This document shows, piece after piece, positions 22,100-33,112 of a stretch of DNA of 64,000 bases. Source of the stretch: Zingiber officinale (lineage: Eukaryota; Streptophyta; Magnoliopsida; Zingiberales; Zingiberaceae); assembly GCF_018446385.1 (NCBI RefSeq), contig NC_056002.1:30242636-30306635 (forward strand), in the 5' to 3' direction. The translations under genes and the position numbers were made by a program. Below the pieces are notes generated by a model. The model worked only from the letters and a program-made list of their open reading frames with translations, was not told the origin of the DNA and made no database searches. Position 1 is the first letter of the stretch. Each line of letters opens with the position of its first letter.

Positions 22100-23436
22100 T
22101 GATAGATCGATAAAGTACGATAGAGGGGGGGGGTGAATATCGCGCTCTTTTAAAAACTTTTCTTTTCGTATTTCAAAACAATTTGAGTAAGCAGTGGAAA
22201 ATATAAAGAGACAAGTTCGTTTACTTCGTTCGGAGCCTAGCTCGACTCCTACTCGAAGGCTCGCAGTCCTTGACTGTACCGATGAGCAATCCACTAAGAT
22301 TCTTCTTCCCGAAAACCTCGGAAAGAAGTAATGCGTACAAAATACAATAATGTAAGATAGTAACAAGCCTACTATCTTATATGAGTTTAAGTGCAATACA
22401 AAAATAAAGTATACCGACAGTATGTGAAAATTGAAGCTCGGTCGGCACTTGCTTGTGTGTAGAAGAGTTGTAGAGCAGTAGCACGAACAATAGCAGCTAG
22501 CACAGAGATTGACTTCGAACCCAAACAGTCTACCTCAGCCCTGGACCTCGAGCTCTCTTTTATAAGAACCTTCAATGTTCGATCGACCGATCCCTGGGTT
22601 CGGTCAACCGAACCCGCTCCATTCCTTCTGTGTTGAGATTCGCTAAGATCTGATCTTTGAGCATTAATTGATCTTTAATGGTTCGGTCGACCGATAACCT
22701 TGTTCGGTCGACCGAACAGTGAATTTCCCTTCTCGCCGAGATTCGCACTTAATGCTCCATTAATGATTTTATTGGTTCGGTCGACCGAACCTCATTTTCG
22801 GTCGACCGATCATGCTGTGATGCCATATTTTCGATCCTGATCTGCTTTGCCATTTTTGCCTGTTCGGTCGATCGAACCTTTGTTCGGTCAACTGATAAAA
22901 AGCCTTTTTCGGTCGGTTCAGTCGACTGAACCCTTGGTAAATTGAAGGTTTCTGAGTGCTGGTCGCGTGGCCACTGACAGAGCTGATTCTGAGTTCTGAG
23001 TCAAAAGTTATGACCATTTGAAGTCCAAAGGGTCATATGATTCTGCAACACAAAGTTAGTTCGATATAACAAGAATATTCCTGTAAAACAAAGTTAGCAC
23101 AGTTATAATAGTAATATGCATGAGTATAACACTTAGGACTGTCTTGATTTCAACTTGAAAACCTTCCCGATTTCTTCAGTTGGATCAGCGACCTTAGGTT
23201 GTTCCCTTCAGGAACCCGACCTCACTGTCGCTCCTCCAGTTATTTACCTCAACCTACCTGCCAAACGTTAGGTCCTCCAGACCTGTTTGGACTTTACTAT
23301 CTGGCCATGACTAGGGCTTTCCTGATTGAGTAAATAGCCTGCACACTTAGCCAAATATCATATCATAACAAGACTTAACTTGAACCTTTGACAACATCAA
23401 AACTCAGATTTGATTCTGGTGCACCTTGCACCAACA
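22100..23436 (-). repeat. 3' LTR of element A (1337 bp)
   Basis: Nearly the same as 27240-28596. Carries palindromes with GGTCGACC core (about 22575-22935) and a stem-loop with CCAAAC/GTTTGG outer arms near 23263-23292. A short deletion fuses two palindromes near 22912 compared with the other LTR. Confidence 0.93.
22575..22935. repeat. Palindrome cluster TTCGGTCGACCGAA in element A left LTR
   Basis: Eight or nine copies, several perfect over 14-16 bp (for example ggttcggtcgaccgaacc near 22774). Variants such as ttcagtcgactgaac keep symmetry because both arms changed. Confidence 0.9.
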
Positions 23437-23579
23437 ATCTCCTCCTTTTCGATGTTTGGCAACCAAGGTTCACAGTTAAGTTTAAAATATGCAAAGTTAA
23501 GTAAACAAACATTTAACTCTCCCCCTGAGTTCAATAACTCCCCCTAAATTTACTGTCTCTCCCCCTTTGACACACATCA

Positions 23580-25290
23580 AAAATAGGGGTAATACCAACA
23601 TGTTTGAAATAGTTTAAGAGAAAAACTAAGTTTGAGTTAGAAAACTTTGAAATTTTTGAAATCAAGGTTCTCTAAGTATAAGTTAGAAGTTATTATATTG
23701 AAAATAATAGTAAATTTTTTTTTTATAAAAATCCATAAAATATCTAAGCTTTGAATTATTAAGTTAAAACTATTTGAAAATGTATTTTTGAAAAATTATC
23801 TAAGAAAAACTTTGGAAGTTAGAAATTTTTTAAGAGAAAATAGTGAACTAAGTTTTTAAATTAGTCTTAAAATTTTTTTTTTTTAAATTTAAGTCAAATT
23901 TTGAAGAAGAAACTTTGAAGCAAAAAATATTTTTAATCAAGAACATTTATACTTTTTTAAGAAAATAAGTATATAATTTTTTGAAATATTTTGGAAAGAG
24001 AATTTTGAAATATATTTTAAAATCCATAAGTCTAAAAGAAATAAGTTTTGAAAATATGAATTTTGAAAAAGTCTAGAAAAGATTGGTTTTGAAATGATGT
24101 TGATGCTCCCCCTTAATTAAATAATCTAAAGACCAAGCGAGATATGAAAAATATATGTTAGACCAACGTTTTGGAGTAATTTAGTTAATTATTTAAGTTA
24201 AACTTAATAAAGGTTAGTTTTGAATTGATTAATTTAGGATTAATTTAAATTAATAAAATAAGGTGATTAGTTTAAGTTGTTAATCAATTTTAGATTAATT
24301 AAAGCAACTTAATAATTAATTGATTAAAATTAATTAATGTTGATTTTTAATTAGATTAGATTAAGATTATTTAAACGTGAATTAATTTACGTATTAAATT
24401 AGAGATTTTATAAATTAATTGATTAAGTTGAGAATTAAATTTCTATTATTTTGAATTTTGTGTTAATTAGATTTGTAAAGTTAATTTAATTAACTTTAAA
24501 TTAATTAATGATTTAATTTTTGTTTTAATTAAAATAAATTAGGTTTGAGATTTAAAATTAAGTTAAGTTTTAATTATTTTAAGTTTAAAATAATTTTAAT
24601 TAAGTTTTAAAATAATTTTAAATAAGTTTTAAAATCATTTTAATTAAGTTTAAAATAATTTTAATTAAGTTTTAAAATAATTTTAAATAAGTTTTAAAAT
24701 CATTTTAATTAAGTTTTAAAATAATTTTAATTAGTTTTAAAATAATTTTTAATACGTTTTAATGAGTTTTAAAATAATTTTTTTTTTATAAATTTTAATA
24801 AGTTTTAAAAAGTTTAAAATAACTTAAGTTTGAATTAGGTTTGATAATTAATTATGAATTTAAGTTTGAATTAAAGTTTGATAATTAATTATGGATTTAA
24901 ATTTGAATTAAAGTTTGATAATTAATTATGAATATTAATTATGGATTTAAATTTGAATTAAAGTTTGATAATTAATTATGAATATTAATTATGGATTTAA
25001 ATTTGAATTAAAGTTTGATAATTAATTATGAATTTAAGTTTGAATTAGTTTTGATAATTAATTTTGAATTTAAGTTTGAATTAAAGTTTGATAATTAATT
25101 ATGGATTTAAATTTGAATTAGGTTTGATAATTAATTATGAATTTAAGTTTGAATTAAAGTTTGATAATTAATTATGGATTTAAATTTGAATTAAAGTTTG
25201 ATAATTAATTATGAATTTAAGTTTGAATTAGGTTTGATAATTAATTTTGAATTTAAGTTTGAATTAAAGTTTGATAATTAATTATTCGAG
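23580..25290. repeat. AT-rich tandem repeat tract in place of pol, element A
   Basis: Very AT-rich. From about 24560 a unit like aagttttaaaataatttta repeats, and from about 24830 to 25285 a unit of roughly 40 bp (tttgataattaattatggatttaaatttgaatta) repeats about ten times with internal variants. No coding potential. It occupies the place where a complete copia element has pol. Confidence 0.9.
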
Positions 25291-25689
25291 AAAGATTATT
25301 GAACCCATGTTAGATTCAAACTTAGATTTGAGTTAATCAAGCAGGCGTCTTAAGGATAAGCTTTCAGTTCAGTGGCGAGGCATACGACCTACTTGGATAT
25401 CATTAGACCACTTGTTGAAGGCTTTCCAAACTGTTCCTGCCCAAAAAACTTAATACTAAATTTTGGTCTAACTAGCCCATGTTTGACTGGGGTAGCTTCG
25501 GTCAGATCCACTAAGTCTAGTGCACCAGGTAGAATTCCATATTCAGCCTAGACATGCCTTTGACAAAGCTTCCTTGACGTACTATCATCCCAATCCATTC
25601 CGATGCTATGTTATAGGGTTTGGTAAATCTTTTTCATCTAACCGTTCTAAGTAGAAATAAACCTAGTCCTAAGTATTGAGTTTGGTTAA

Positions 25690-27045
25690 TCAAGTTGGTT
25701 GTATTATTTTTCTGCTTGCTCCCCCTGAGTCATAGCTTAGATAAGGTCTATCTAAGTAATGGATTTGACTCTTAGGGACCAAGTATAGATTTGGTTCAAT
25801 TTGTTTAATTAAAAATTTTGTTTGAACCCATGCTTGGACTTGACTTCTATCTTTTTGACTAATTAAAGACAAATATGATTTGTTTGTTTGTTTAGGGTTG
25901 TAGCCAAGTCCTGATTTGTTGTACACGGCTCGTTGCAACCCAAGTATCATATTTAGACACTTGGATCCCAGTTCGAACTTTTCTAACATTTCCTTGAGTT
26001 GCTCGACTTGTCTTTTCAAGTTGGAATTTTCTTCCTCAAGTTTTGTAACTTGAGTCGAAGTTCCAACTTGAACTTGATTAGTCGAGTTACTCAAGTTAAC
26101 TTGTTCCTTAAGGTGGTCTATTTCCTTAAGTAGCAAGTTATTTTATTTTTCGAATTTTGTTAATTTTTTAAACAAGCATTTAATTACTTTCAACATTTCA
26201 GACTTCGAATTAAAAGTTACCTTATCATGTCCTTTTGAAACTGATGCAAATCCATGGCTTATCTCAGACTCGTCGTCAGACTCTGATTCATACTCATCTT
26301 CAGACTCGAATTTGGACTCTTCAGTCTTTGCCATAAATGCTATATGACTCAAGTGCTTTGGTTCTGGTTTTGTTCGAGGCTTAGCTTCCTTGTTTGGCCC
26401 TGCATACAAAGCTAACCCTTTCTTGGCTTGACTCAAGTTAGTCTGCTCATGTAATGTTAATTCACAAAATAGTTCGTCTAATTTAATAATGGAAAGATCC
26501 TTCGCAACTTTATAGACATCTATAATAGATGTCCATAAGGAGTTTCGAGGGAATGAGTTAAGTGTATACCTGATGATATCACGATTCTCGAGTTGATGGC
26601 CGAAGATATGTAGTCCATTAAGGATGTCCTTAATCCTCATGTGTAGTTGGCTTGCCGACTCACCATCTTGCATTTTAATATTTAGTAATGAATTTAATAA
26701 AAGATCACGCTTTATTACCTTTGTCTCATTTGTCCCTTCATGTAGTTTGACTAAGTTATCCCACAACTCTTTTGCATTCTCGAAGGAGCCGACTCGTTTT
26801 AATTCTTCTTTTGATAATCCACATTGTAAAGTGTTGAGTGCCTTTGAATCGATTTGTACTTTCTTCTTTATTTCTTCTGTCCATTCCTCTGGATTGTTGA
26901 CTGGTGATGTATAGCCGCATTGGATAATGAGCCATTGATCAATGTCTGTTTTGAGAAAAACTTCCATCCTCTTTTTCCAGTATGAGAAATCGCTTCCATC
27001 GAATAGCGGAGGACGCACGGTCGAATACCCCTCAGATTGTGTCAT
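25690..27045 (-). pseudogene. gag of element A, one stop, no zinc knuckle
   Basis: The ATG at 27045 (MTQSEGYSTV) begins a frame homologous to gag of K1 and B: PPLFDGSDFSYWKKRM near residue 13, the UBN2-type domain, then acidic repeats. A TAA at 26143-26145 breaks the frame. The same frame continues to 25690 with a coiled-coil region (heptad Leu/Glu/Lys) and the NKSGLGYNPKQ motif, which in B also sits at the gag end. The CX2CX4HX4C knuckle of K1 and B is absent; the sequence passes directly from the basic linker to the acidic tail. If the stop is ignored this is a capsid-like protein of about 450 residues. Confidence 0.85.
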
Positions 27046-27225
27046 TTGTTCTTGCACCAAAAGTTGAAAAACAAAAAGAATTTCCAAGACTCTCGTCTTG
27101 GGATTAGTAGTGCGGGAAAAAGATATAAGAAAAGAAATTCTAAAAGAAAAAGAAAAGGAATAAGTGAAAAGAAAAAGTTTTAAAAGTGCTATGAAAAACG
27201 GTTAAGTAATTTCAGAGCTAACGAG

Positions 27226-27237
27226 GCTCCGATACCA
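27226..27237 (-). promoter_or_regulatory. Primer-binding site of element A, one mismatch
   Basis: Minus strand reads TGGTATCGGAGC; the usual form is TGGTATCAGAGC. The single A to G change may be a family feature. Confidence 0.85.
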
Positions 27238-27239
27238 AT

Positions 27240-28596
27240 TGATAGATTGATAAAGTGCGATAGAGGGGGGGGGGGGGGGGTGAATATCGCGCTCTTTTAA
27301 AAACTTTTCTTTTCGTATTTCAAAACAATTTGAGTAAGCAGCGGAAAATATAAAGAGACAAGTTCGTTTACTTCGTTCGGAGCCTAGCTCGACTCCTACT
27401 CGAAGGCTCGCAGTCCTTGACTGCACCGATGAGCAATCCACTAAGATTCTTCTTCCCGAAAACCTCGAAAAGAAGTAATGCATACAAAATACAATAATAT
27501 AAGATAGTAACAAGCCTACTATCTTATATGAGTTTAAGTGCAATACAAAAATAAAGTATACTGATAGTATGTGAAAATTGAAGCTCGGTCGGCACTTGCT
27601 TGTGTGTAGAAGAGTTGTAGAGCAGTAGCACGAACAATAGCAGCTAGCACAGAGATTGACTTCGAACCCAAACAGTCTACCTCAGCCCTGGACCTCGAGC
27701 TCTCTTTTATAAGAACCTTCGACGTTCGGTCGACCGATCCCTGGGTTCGGTCGACCGAACCCGCTCCATTCCTTCTGTGTTGAGATTCGCTGAGATTTGA
27801 TCTTCGAGCATTAACTGATCTTTAATGGTTCGGTCGACCGATAACCTTGTTCGGTCGACTGAACAGTGAATTTCCCTTCTCGCCGAGATTCGCACTTAAT
27901 GCTCCATTAATGATTTTATTGGTTCGGTTCACCGAACCTCATTTTCGGTCGACCGATCATGCTGTGATGCCATATTTTCGATCCTGATCTACTTTGCCAT
28001 TTTTGCCTGTTCGGTCGACCGAACCTTTGTTCGGTCGACTGATAAAAAGCCTTTTTCGGTCGACTGAACCTCCTGTTCAGTCGACTGAACCCTTGGTAAA
28101 TTGAAAGTTTCTGAGTGCTGGTCGCGTGGCCGCTGACAGAGTTTGATTCTGAGTTCTAAGTCAAAAGTTATGACCATTTGAAGTCCAAAGGGTCATATGA
28201 TTCTGCAACACAAAGTTAGTTCGATATAACAAGAATATTCCTGCAAAATAAAGTTAGCACAGTTATAATAGTAATATGCATGAGTATAACAGTTAGGACT
28301 GTCTTGATCTCAACTTGAAAACCTTCCCGGTTTCTTCAGTTGGATCAGCGACCTTAGGTTGTTCCCTTCAGGAACCCGACCTCACTGTCGCTCCTCCAGT
28401 TATTTACCTCAACCTACCTACCAAACATTAGGTCCTCCAGACCTGTTTGGACTTTACTGTCTGGCCATGACTAGGGCTTTCCTGATTGAGTAAATAGCCT
28501 GCACACTTAGCCAAATATCAGATCATCACAAGACTTAACTTGAACCTTTGACAACATCAAAACTCAGGTTTGATTCTGGTGCACCTTGCACCAATA
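27240..28596 (-). repeat. 5' LTR of element A (1357 bp)
   Basis: Palindrome cluster at about 27721-28092. The G run at about 27266-27281 is longer than in the other LTR (22127-22135), a typical slippage difference. Confidence 0.93.
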
Positions 28597-28601
28597 CTCC
28601 T

Positions 28602-29650
28602 GCACATCCAGCTGTGTCCAATCCTAATCGTTATCTTGGGTGATGTCAGATCTGTGGTGTTCAAGGTCGCTCTGCTCGCTAGTGCGGTCATATGATTGCC
28701 TCGATGCTTACTCTACTTTCGCCGACTCCTCCGTGTGCTCCACGTCCAGCGTATAGTGCACCATTTGTGTGCATTGCTGTTCATTTTACATCTCCGTCTG
28801 ATTCTCGGGAATGGGTGGTCAACTCTGGCGCCTCTCATCATGTCACCACTGATCTCACTACTCCCTCGTTGCATGAGCCTTACTCTGGAAATGATAACAT
28901 TGTCATTAATGATGGTTCTAGACTACCCATTAAACACACTGGTCCTTTCTTTTTCTTCACTCCATCTTTCCCTTTAGTTTTCTCTAATATTTTATTTGTG
29001 TCATCTATGTCAAAAAATTTAATTTCTGTCACTGCACTTTGTGCTACTAATCCTATTACATTTCTTTTCTTTGATTCCTATTTTCAGGTGTTGGATTGTC
29101 GTACGGGAATGACACTGGTCAGCGGGGTCCATAGATATGATGTCTATTACTGACCAAAATTTACGTCTCTGATATCATCCCCTTCCGCCTTTTCTGTGTT
29201 TGTCTCGTCATCTATTTCCTTATGGCATAGTCGTTTAGGTTGTCTATCATTAAATGTTTTGCAACGTTTTGTGTTATCCTTGGGTCTTTCGTTTTCTGCG
29301 GATACTTTGTCTAATTTTTAATGCACTTCGTGCAATATTAATAAGAGTTATAAATTGCCCTTTCTTAAATCTAGTATTTCGTCTCGTGTTCCTTTGGATA
29401 TTATCTTTTTTGATGTTTGGGCATCTCCTATATCATCATTTGACGGAATCAAGTATTATATTATCTTTGTTGATCATTTTACAAAGTATATATGGCTTTA
29501 TCCCTTACACAAAAAATTGGATGTATACTCTACCTTTATTGCATTCAAAACTCTTGTTGAAAATCGATTTTCAATGACTATCAAAACACTCTTCACTGAC
29601 AATGGAGGTAAATTCTTAGCTCTTCACTCTTTTCTTACTACTCATGGTAT
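28602..29650 (+). pseudogene. Element H: zinc knuckle, protease, pre-integrase and integrase start
   Basis: The knuckle relic CQICGVQGRSAR lies near 28649 with its His replaced by Arg and stops on both sides. The protease motif reads NSGASHHVT where Asp is expected before SGAS, so the catalytic Asp is lost. A pre-integrase domain (WHSRLGC) follows near 29223, then an integrase core with Asp in FFDVW and Asp in FTDNGG. The frame shifts near 29320. Interrupted by element B at 29651 just after the THGM motif. Confidence 0.85.
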
Positions 29651-29826
29651 GTTGACCTGGATGACCCGACTCGAGTTGACGTGACTCGAGTTGTATTTTG
29701 ATGTTTGACAAGGATAGAAAAGTTGTATTTTGATGTTTGACAAGAATACAAACTTGGGAGATTGTGGGTACAACCTTTGGTCAAGGTTGATCTGGTTGAC
29801 CCGACTTGAGTTGACCTGATTCGGGA

Positions 29827-30116
29827 AAAGTCCAAGTATGGAGACTTGGCACGGAAAAGTCCAAGCAGGGAGCTTGGCACGGGAAAAGTCCAAGTATGGA
29901 GACTTGGCACGGAAAAGTCCAAGCAGGGAGCTTGGCACGGGGAAAAGTCCAAGTATGGAGACTTGGCACGGAAAAGTCCAAGCAGGGAGCTTGGCACGGG
30001 AAAAAGTCCAAGTATGGAGACTTGGCACAGGAAAAGTCCAAGTATGGAGACTTGGCACGGAAAAGTCCAAGCAGGGAGCTTGGCACGGGAAAAGTCCAAG
30101 TACGAATACTTGGCAC
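29827..30116. repeat. Covarying stem-loop tandem array, element B 5' LTR
   Basis: About ten units of 26-29 bp beginning ggaaaagtccaag. Two types intermix: CCAAGT-N6-ACTTGG and CCAAGC-N5-GCTTGG. The last unit is CCAAGTA-N4-TACTTGG. Arm pairing is kept in all three types by paired changes. Confidence 0.92.
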
Positions 30117-30242
30117 GCGAAGTCAGAGAGGGCTCGGTAGCTCGTTCTCCAGACTAGGTCAGAGAGGGCTCGGTAGCTCGTTCTCTGGACCAGGAAGACG
30201 TTAGGGTTTAGGGCTGGGAAGCTCTAAAACCAACAGAGGTAT

Positions 30243-30570
30243 TGGATCGGTCTGTTGACCGATCCAGTGATACTTTGGCTGTCTAGATCGGTCTGTCGAC
30301 CGATCCAGTGATACCTTAGTTATCTGATCGGTCTCGTGACCGATCAATAACCACACAGTAGCTCTCTGTGGGTTATCTGATCGGTCTGGTGACCGATCAG
30401 TAAGAAGCGATGTGATTCAGAACAATAGGGGGATCAATAGGGGGATCGGTCTGTGGACCGATCCACCTATAGGTTGATCGGTCCACAGACCGATCAGCAT
30501 CATTCCAGACCGATCAGGATGTGTCCTGATCAGTCCAGAGGGTTGTGGATTGGTCTGTTGACCGATCCAC
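30243..30570. repeat. Palindrome cluster GATCGGTC-N4-GACCGATC, element B 5' LTR
   Basis: Seven inverted repeats at about 30243-30266, 30285-30306, 30324-30346, 30377-30400, 30443-30464, 30475-30496 and 30545-30570. Centres vary (tgtt, tgtc, tcgt, tggt, tgtg, caca) while arms are constant; outer bases remain symmetric. Confidence 0.92.
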
Positions 30571-31465
30571 AACGATGTCATTTGTCTTCTGCTATTTCTC
30601 TGCGATTTCTGATTCATCTGATCTAACCATCTGCTGTAAGCTTTTTGAGTTACAGGTTGCAGGTGTCGTGCCAATGCTTAAATTCAAATTAAGCTCCATC
30701 AGAAGAATAAGACCAAGTGCTCTTTCTGCTGTGTTTCGCTGCAAATGGTGTAATTGGGCTGCGATCAGTTGGCAACAGCTTGACTCTTGCTTATTGGTTC
30801 GAGCTCAGAGACACCAGTGAAGACCATGGATGGTATTGGTGTGAGTTTAGAGAACCAGATGAGGAGGAAGAGTGATTGGCGATGCCTGAGTTGGTCGTAG
30901 TGATTCGATACAGGTGACAGTGATTCGGCTCTGGCTGAAGACAGTGAGAAAGCAGAGGAATAAGAAGAAGGAAGAAGAGAGGTTTGAGAGAGGATTTTTC
31001 AAAAACTCTCTGTCAATCAAGCAAGAGTGCTGTGTTTTTGAGCTCTTGGCTGAGGAACTTCTTCTGTCTTTGCGCTTTGCTTTCATCATGGCTGTAAGTT
31101 TATTGTTCATTCCTTTTAGCCACTAAACTCTGTAAGTCTTGTGCTTCATTTCAAATCTTCTCTGAGACTTTATGGAGAGGTTACTCCACCGAGAAGTAGA
31201 AATACTTAGCCGGAATCTGTTCGGGGTGTGATCTACCGAAAGATCAAGGGATCGTCCACCTTACGGACACGCTGAGGAGTAGGGGCAAGTTATCCCTGAA
31301 CCTCGTACATACTTGTGTTAGCTGTGGGTTGTTTCTTTTCCTTGTGTTAGTTTTACTTTTGCATATTTCCGCTGTGCTAACAAACTTTTGTGAGAAGATT
31401 GTTTAAGTTTTAGAGGAGGCTATTCACACCCCCCCTCTCTAGCCGCGTCCGAAGGTCCTAACAAG

Positions 31466-31477
31466 TGGTATCAGAGC
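31466..31477 (+). promoter_or_regulatory. Primer-binding site of element B (initiator tRNA-Met)
   Basis: Perfect TGGTATCAGAGC two bases after the LTR end. Confidence 0.93.
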
Positions 31478-31519
31478 GAGGCGCTCTTCATCCGGATTAA
31501 CACCCTAAAGAGCAAGAAG

Positions 31520-33112
31520 ATGGCTATGAAGGAAGGTTTTAGCACCAATCGTCCACCCTACTTCGACGGAGCGGACTTCCAATATTGGAAGAGCCGTATG
31601 GAGTATTATCTCAAGACCGACATCTCCATGTGGTTCTCGGTCAAGGAAGGGTTCACACCCCCGAAGGACGAAGAAGGTAAAGAACTAGAGTCGTCAAGGT
31701 GGTCCGCCGAGCAAACTCGCAAAGGACAAGCCGATGCCAAGGCGGTGGTCACTCTACAATGTGGGATAGCCAAAGATCAACTTGTCAAGGTAGGTCCATT
31801 TGTGAGCGCAAAAGATTTGTGGAACAAGCTCATCGAGCTCCAAGAAGGAACCCGAGACTCTCGGATCGCCAAGAGAGACTTGTTCCTAAACCAACTACAA
31901 AATCTCACCATGAAGGAGAACGAAACGGTAAGTGAATTACACGGAAGGTTCAAAGAGATCATCAATGGTCTTCATTCCGTAGATGAACGCGTCGAGAATC
32001 GCGATCTTGTAAGGTACGCTCTCAAAGCCTTTCCGAGGAATGCCTTGTGGTCATCTATGGTAGATGCCTACAAGGTCTCCAAGGACCTTTCAATTGTTAA
32101 ATTAGATGAATTCTTTTGTGAAATGGAACTTCATGAACTTGCTAACAAGGGTCAAAAAGAGAAAGGTATTACCTTAGTTGCAGGAGAAAAGAGCAAGGAT
32201 GGAAGAAGGAAGAAAGAAAAGAAGAAGGAGAAAGAGATTCCTACATCCTCATCCTCCTCCGAGTCCGATGATGAAGGTGGATCATCATCAAGAGAGATGG
32301 CCAACTTCGTAAGGAGAATCATGAGAAAGAGCCGGAGATACAAAGGGAAAGGTAAGTCTATTGATCAAAATGTTGATAAGACTAATGTTACGTGTTATGA
32401 GTGTAGCAAGAAAGGACACTATCGGAACGAGTGTCCAAAACTCAAGAAGAAGAAGGAAAGGTCCAAGAAGAAGAAAGCTCTCAAAGCTACTTGGAATGAA
32501 TCCTCCTCAAGCTCATCGGAGGAAGAGAAGAAGGAGAAAAGCACTCATCAATTAGCGCTCATGGCAAGGGAGGAATCGGAGTCCGGAAGTGATACATCAG
32601 CCGCGGCTTCATCATCTTCGGATGATGAAGAGGTAACTTCTCCTCACTTAGAAAAATGCTATAAAACTATTGTACATTTATCTACTTTGCTTAAGAAATC
32701 AAAAACTGAAATCAAATCATTAAAAGATGAAGTAGAACACTTGAAGACTCTTAGGGAAGATGAGGTTGATGATCTACATCAAGAGCTTCTTGAGGATGAA
32801 AACAAAGCCTTAAAGAGTGAAGTTGAGAAACTCAATAAAATGCTTGAGAAATTCTCAACTAGCTCTAAGACCTTAGATATGATTCTAAATACCCAAAAGG
32901 CGGTCTACAACAAGGCTGGGTTAGGATATCAACCTAAGGAGTCTAGTTTCATTTCCCTAGTGTCTAGAACCCAATTTCATAGATCACATGCTTCTAGGGT
33001 TCATGAGACTAGGAAGGGTGTGACGAAGGCATGGGTTCCTAGGTCTTTCATTGTAGATGCATTAGGTCCCAAGATTTGGGTACCTAAAACATCTATCTTT
33101 CGTGTCTTGTAG
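31520..33112 (+). CDS. gag polyprotein of element B
   Basis: 530 residues from MAMKEGFSTN. The UBN2-type gag domain lies at about residues 10-220, with FQYWKSRMEYYLK near 24. A Lys/Ser-rich linker is followed by the zinc knuckle CYECSKKGHYRNECP (32395-32439), an acidic Ser-rich segment (about 345-380), a coiled coil (about 385-460) and a conserved tail including KAGLGYQPK. It ends at a TAG (33110-33112). The pol frame continues in phase immediately after, so this stop either is read through to make gag-pol or is a CAG codon damaged by C to T. Gag forms the cytoplasmic particle in which reverse transcription happens. Confidence 0.92.
   Translation: MAMKEGFSTNRPPYFDGADFQYWKSRMEYYLKTDISMWFSVKEGFTPPKDEEGKELESSRWSAEQTRKGQADAKAVVTLQCGIAKDQLVKVGPFVSAKDLWNKLIELQEGTRDSRIAKRDLFLNQLQNLTMKENETVSELHGRFKEIINGLHSVDERVENRDLVRYALKAFPRNALWSSMVDAYKVSKDLSIVKLDEFFCEMELHELANKGQKEKGITLVAGEKSKDGRRKKEKKKEKEIPTSSSSSESDDEGGSSSREMANFVRRIMRKSRRYKGKGKSIDQNVDKTNVTCYECSKKGHYRNECPKLKKKKERSKKKKALKATWNESSSSSSEEEKKEKSTHQLALMAREESESGSDTSAAASSSSDDEEVTSPHLEKCYKTIVHLSTLLKKSKTEIKSLKDEVEHLKTLREDEVDDLHQELLEDENKALKSEVEKLNKMLEKFSTSSKTLDMILNTQKAVYNKAGLGYQPKESSFISLVSRTQFHRSHASRVHETRKGVTKAWVPRSFIVDALGPKIWVPKTSIFRVL

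Larger units (their letters stand above)
22100..28596 (-). mobile_element. Element A: non-autonomous copia derivative (LARD-like), gag only
   Basis: Two LTRs (22100-23436 and 27240-28596) enclose 3.8 kb holding a broken gag and a long AT-rich repeat tract, with no protease, integrase or RT. The 5-bp target duplication ctcct is perfect (22095-22099 and 28597-28601). The polypurine tract lies at 23437-23452 (reverse of tctcctccttttc) and the primer-binding site at 27226-27237. It must depend on another element's enzymes, plausibly a SIRE-like copia such as B. Confidence 0.93.
29651..31463 (+). repeat. 5' LTR of element B (1813 bp, 5' end deleted)
   Basis: Closely matches 38514-40535. In order: stem-loop array (29827-30116), two 'gagagggctcggtagctcgttctc' units (30126-30182), palindrome cluster (30243-30570), and a transcribed leader ending ttcacaccccccctctctagcc. 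Apparent long open frames on both strands over the array arise because the repeat unit lacks stops. Confidence 0.92.

Noticed and set aside
29827-30116. CRISPR-like appearance of regular repeats
   Set aside because: Units are contiguous, lack unique spacers, and lie in a plant LTR duplicated at 38.7 kb.
29638-30204. Several overlapping 100-150 codon frames on both strands
   Set aside because: They are translations of the tandem array in different frames; the repeat unit lacks stops. The same happens at 38505-39099.
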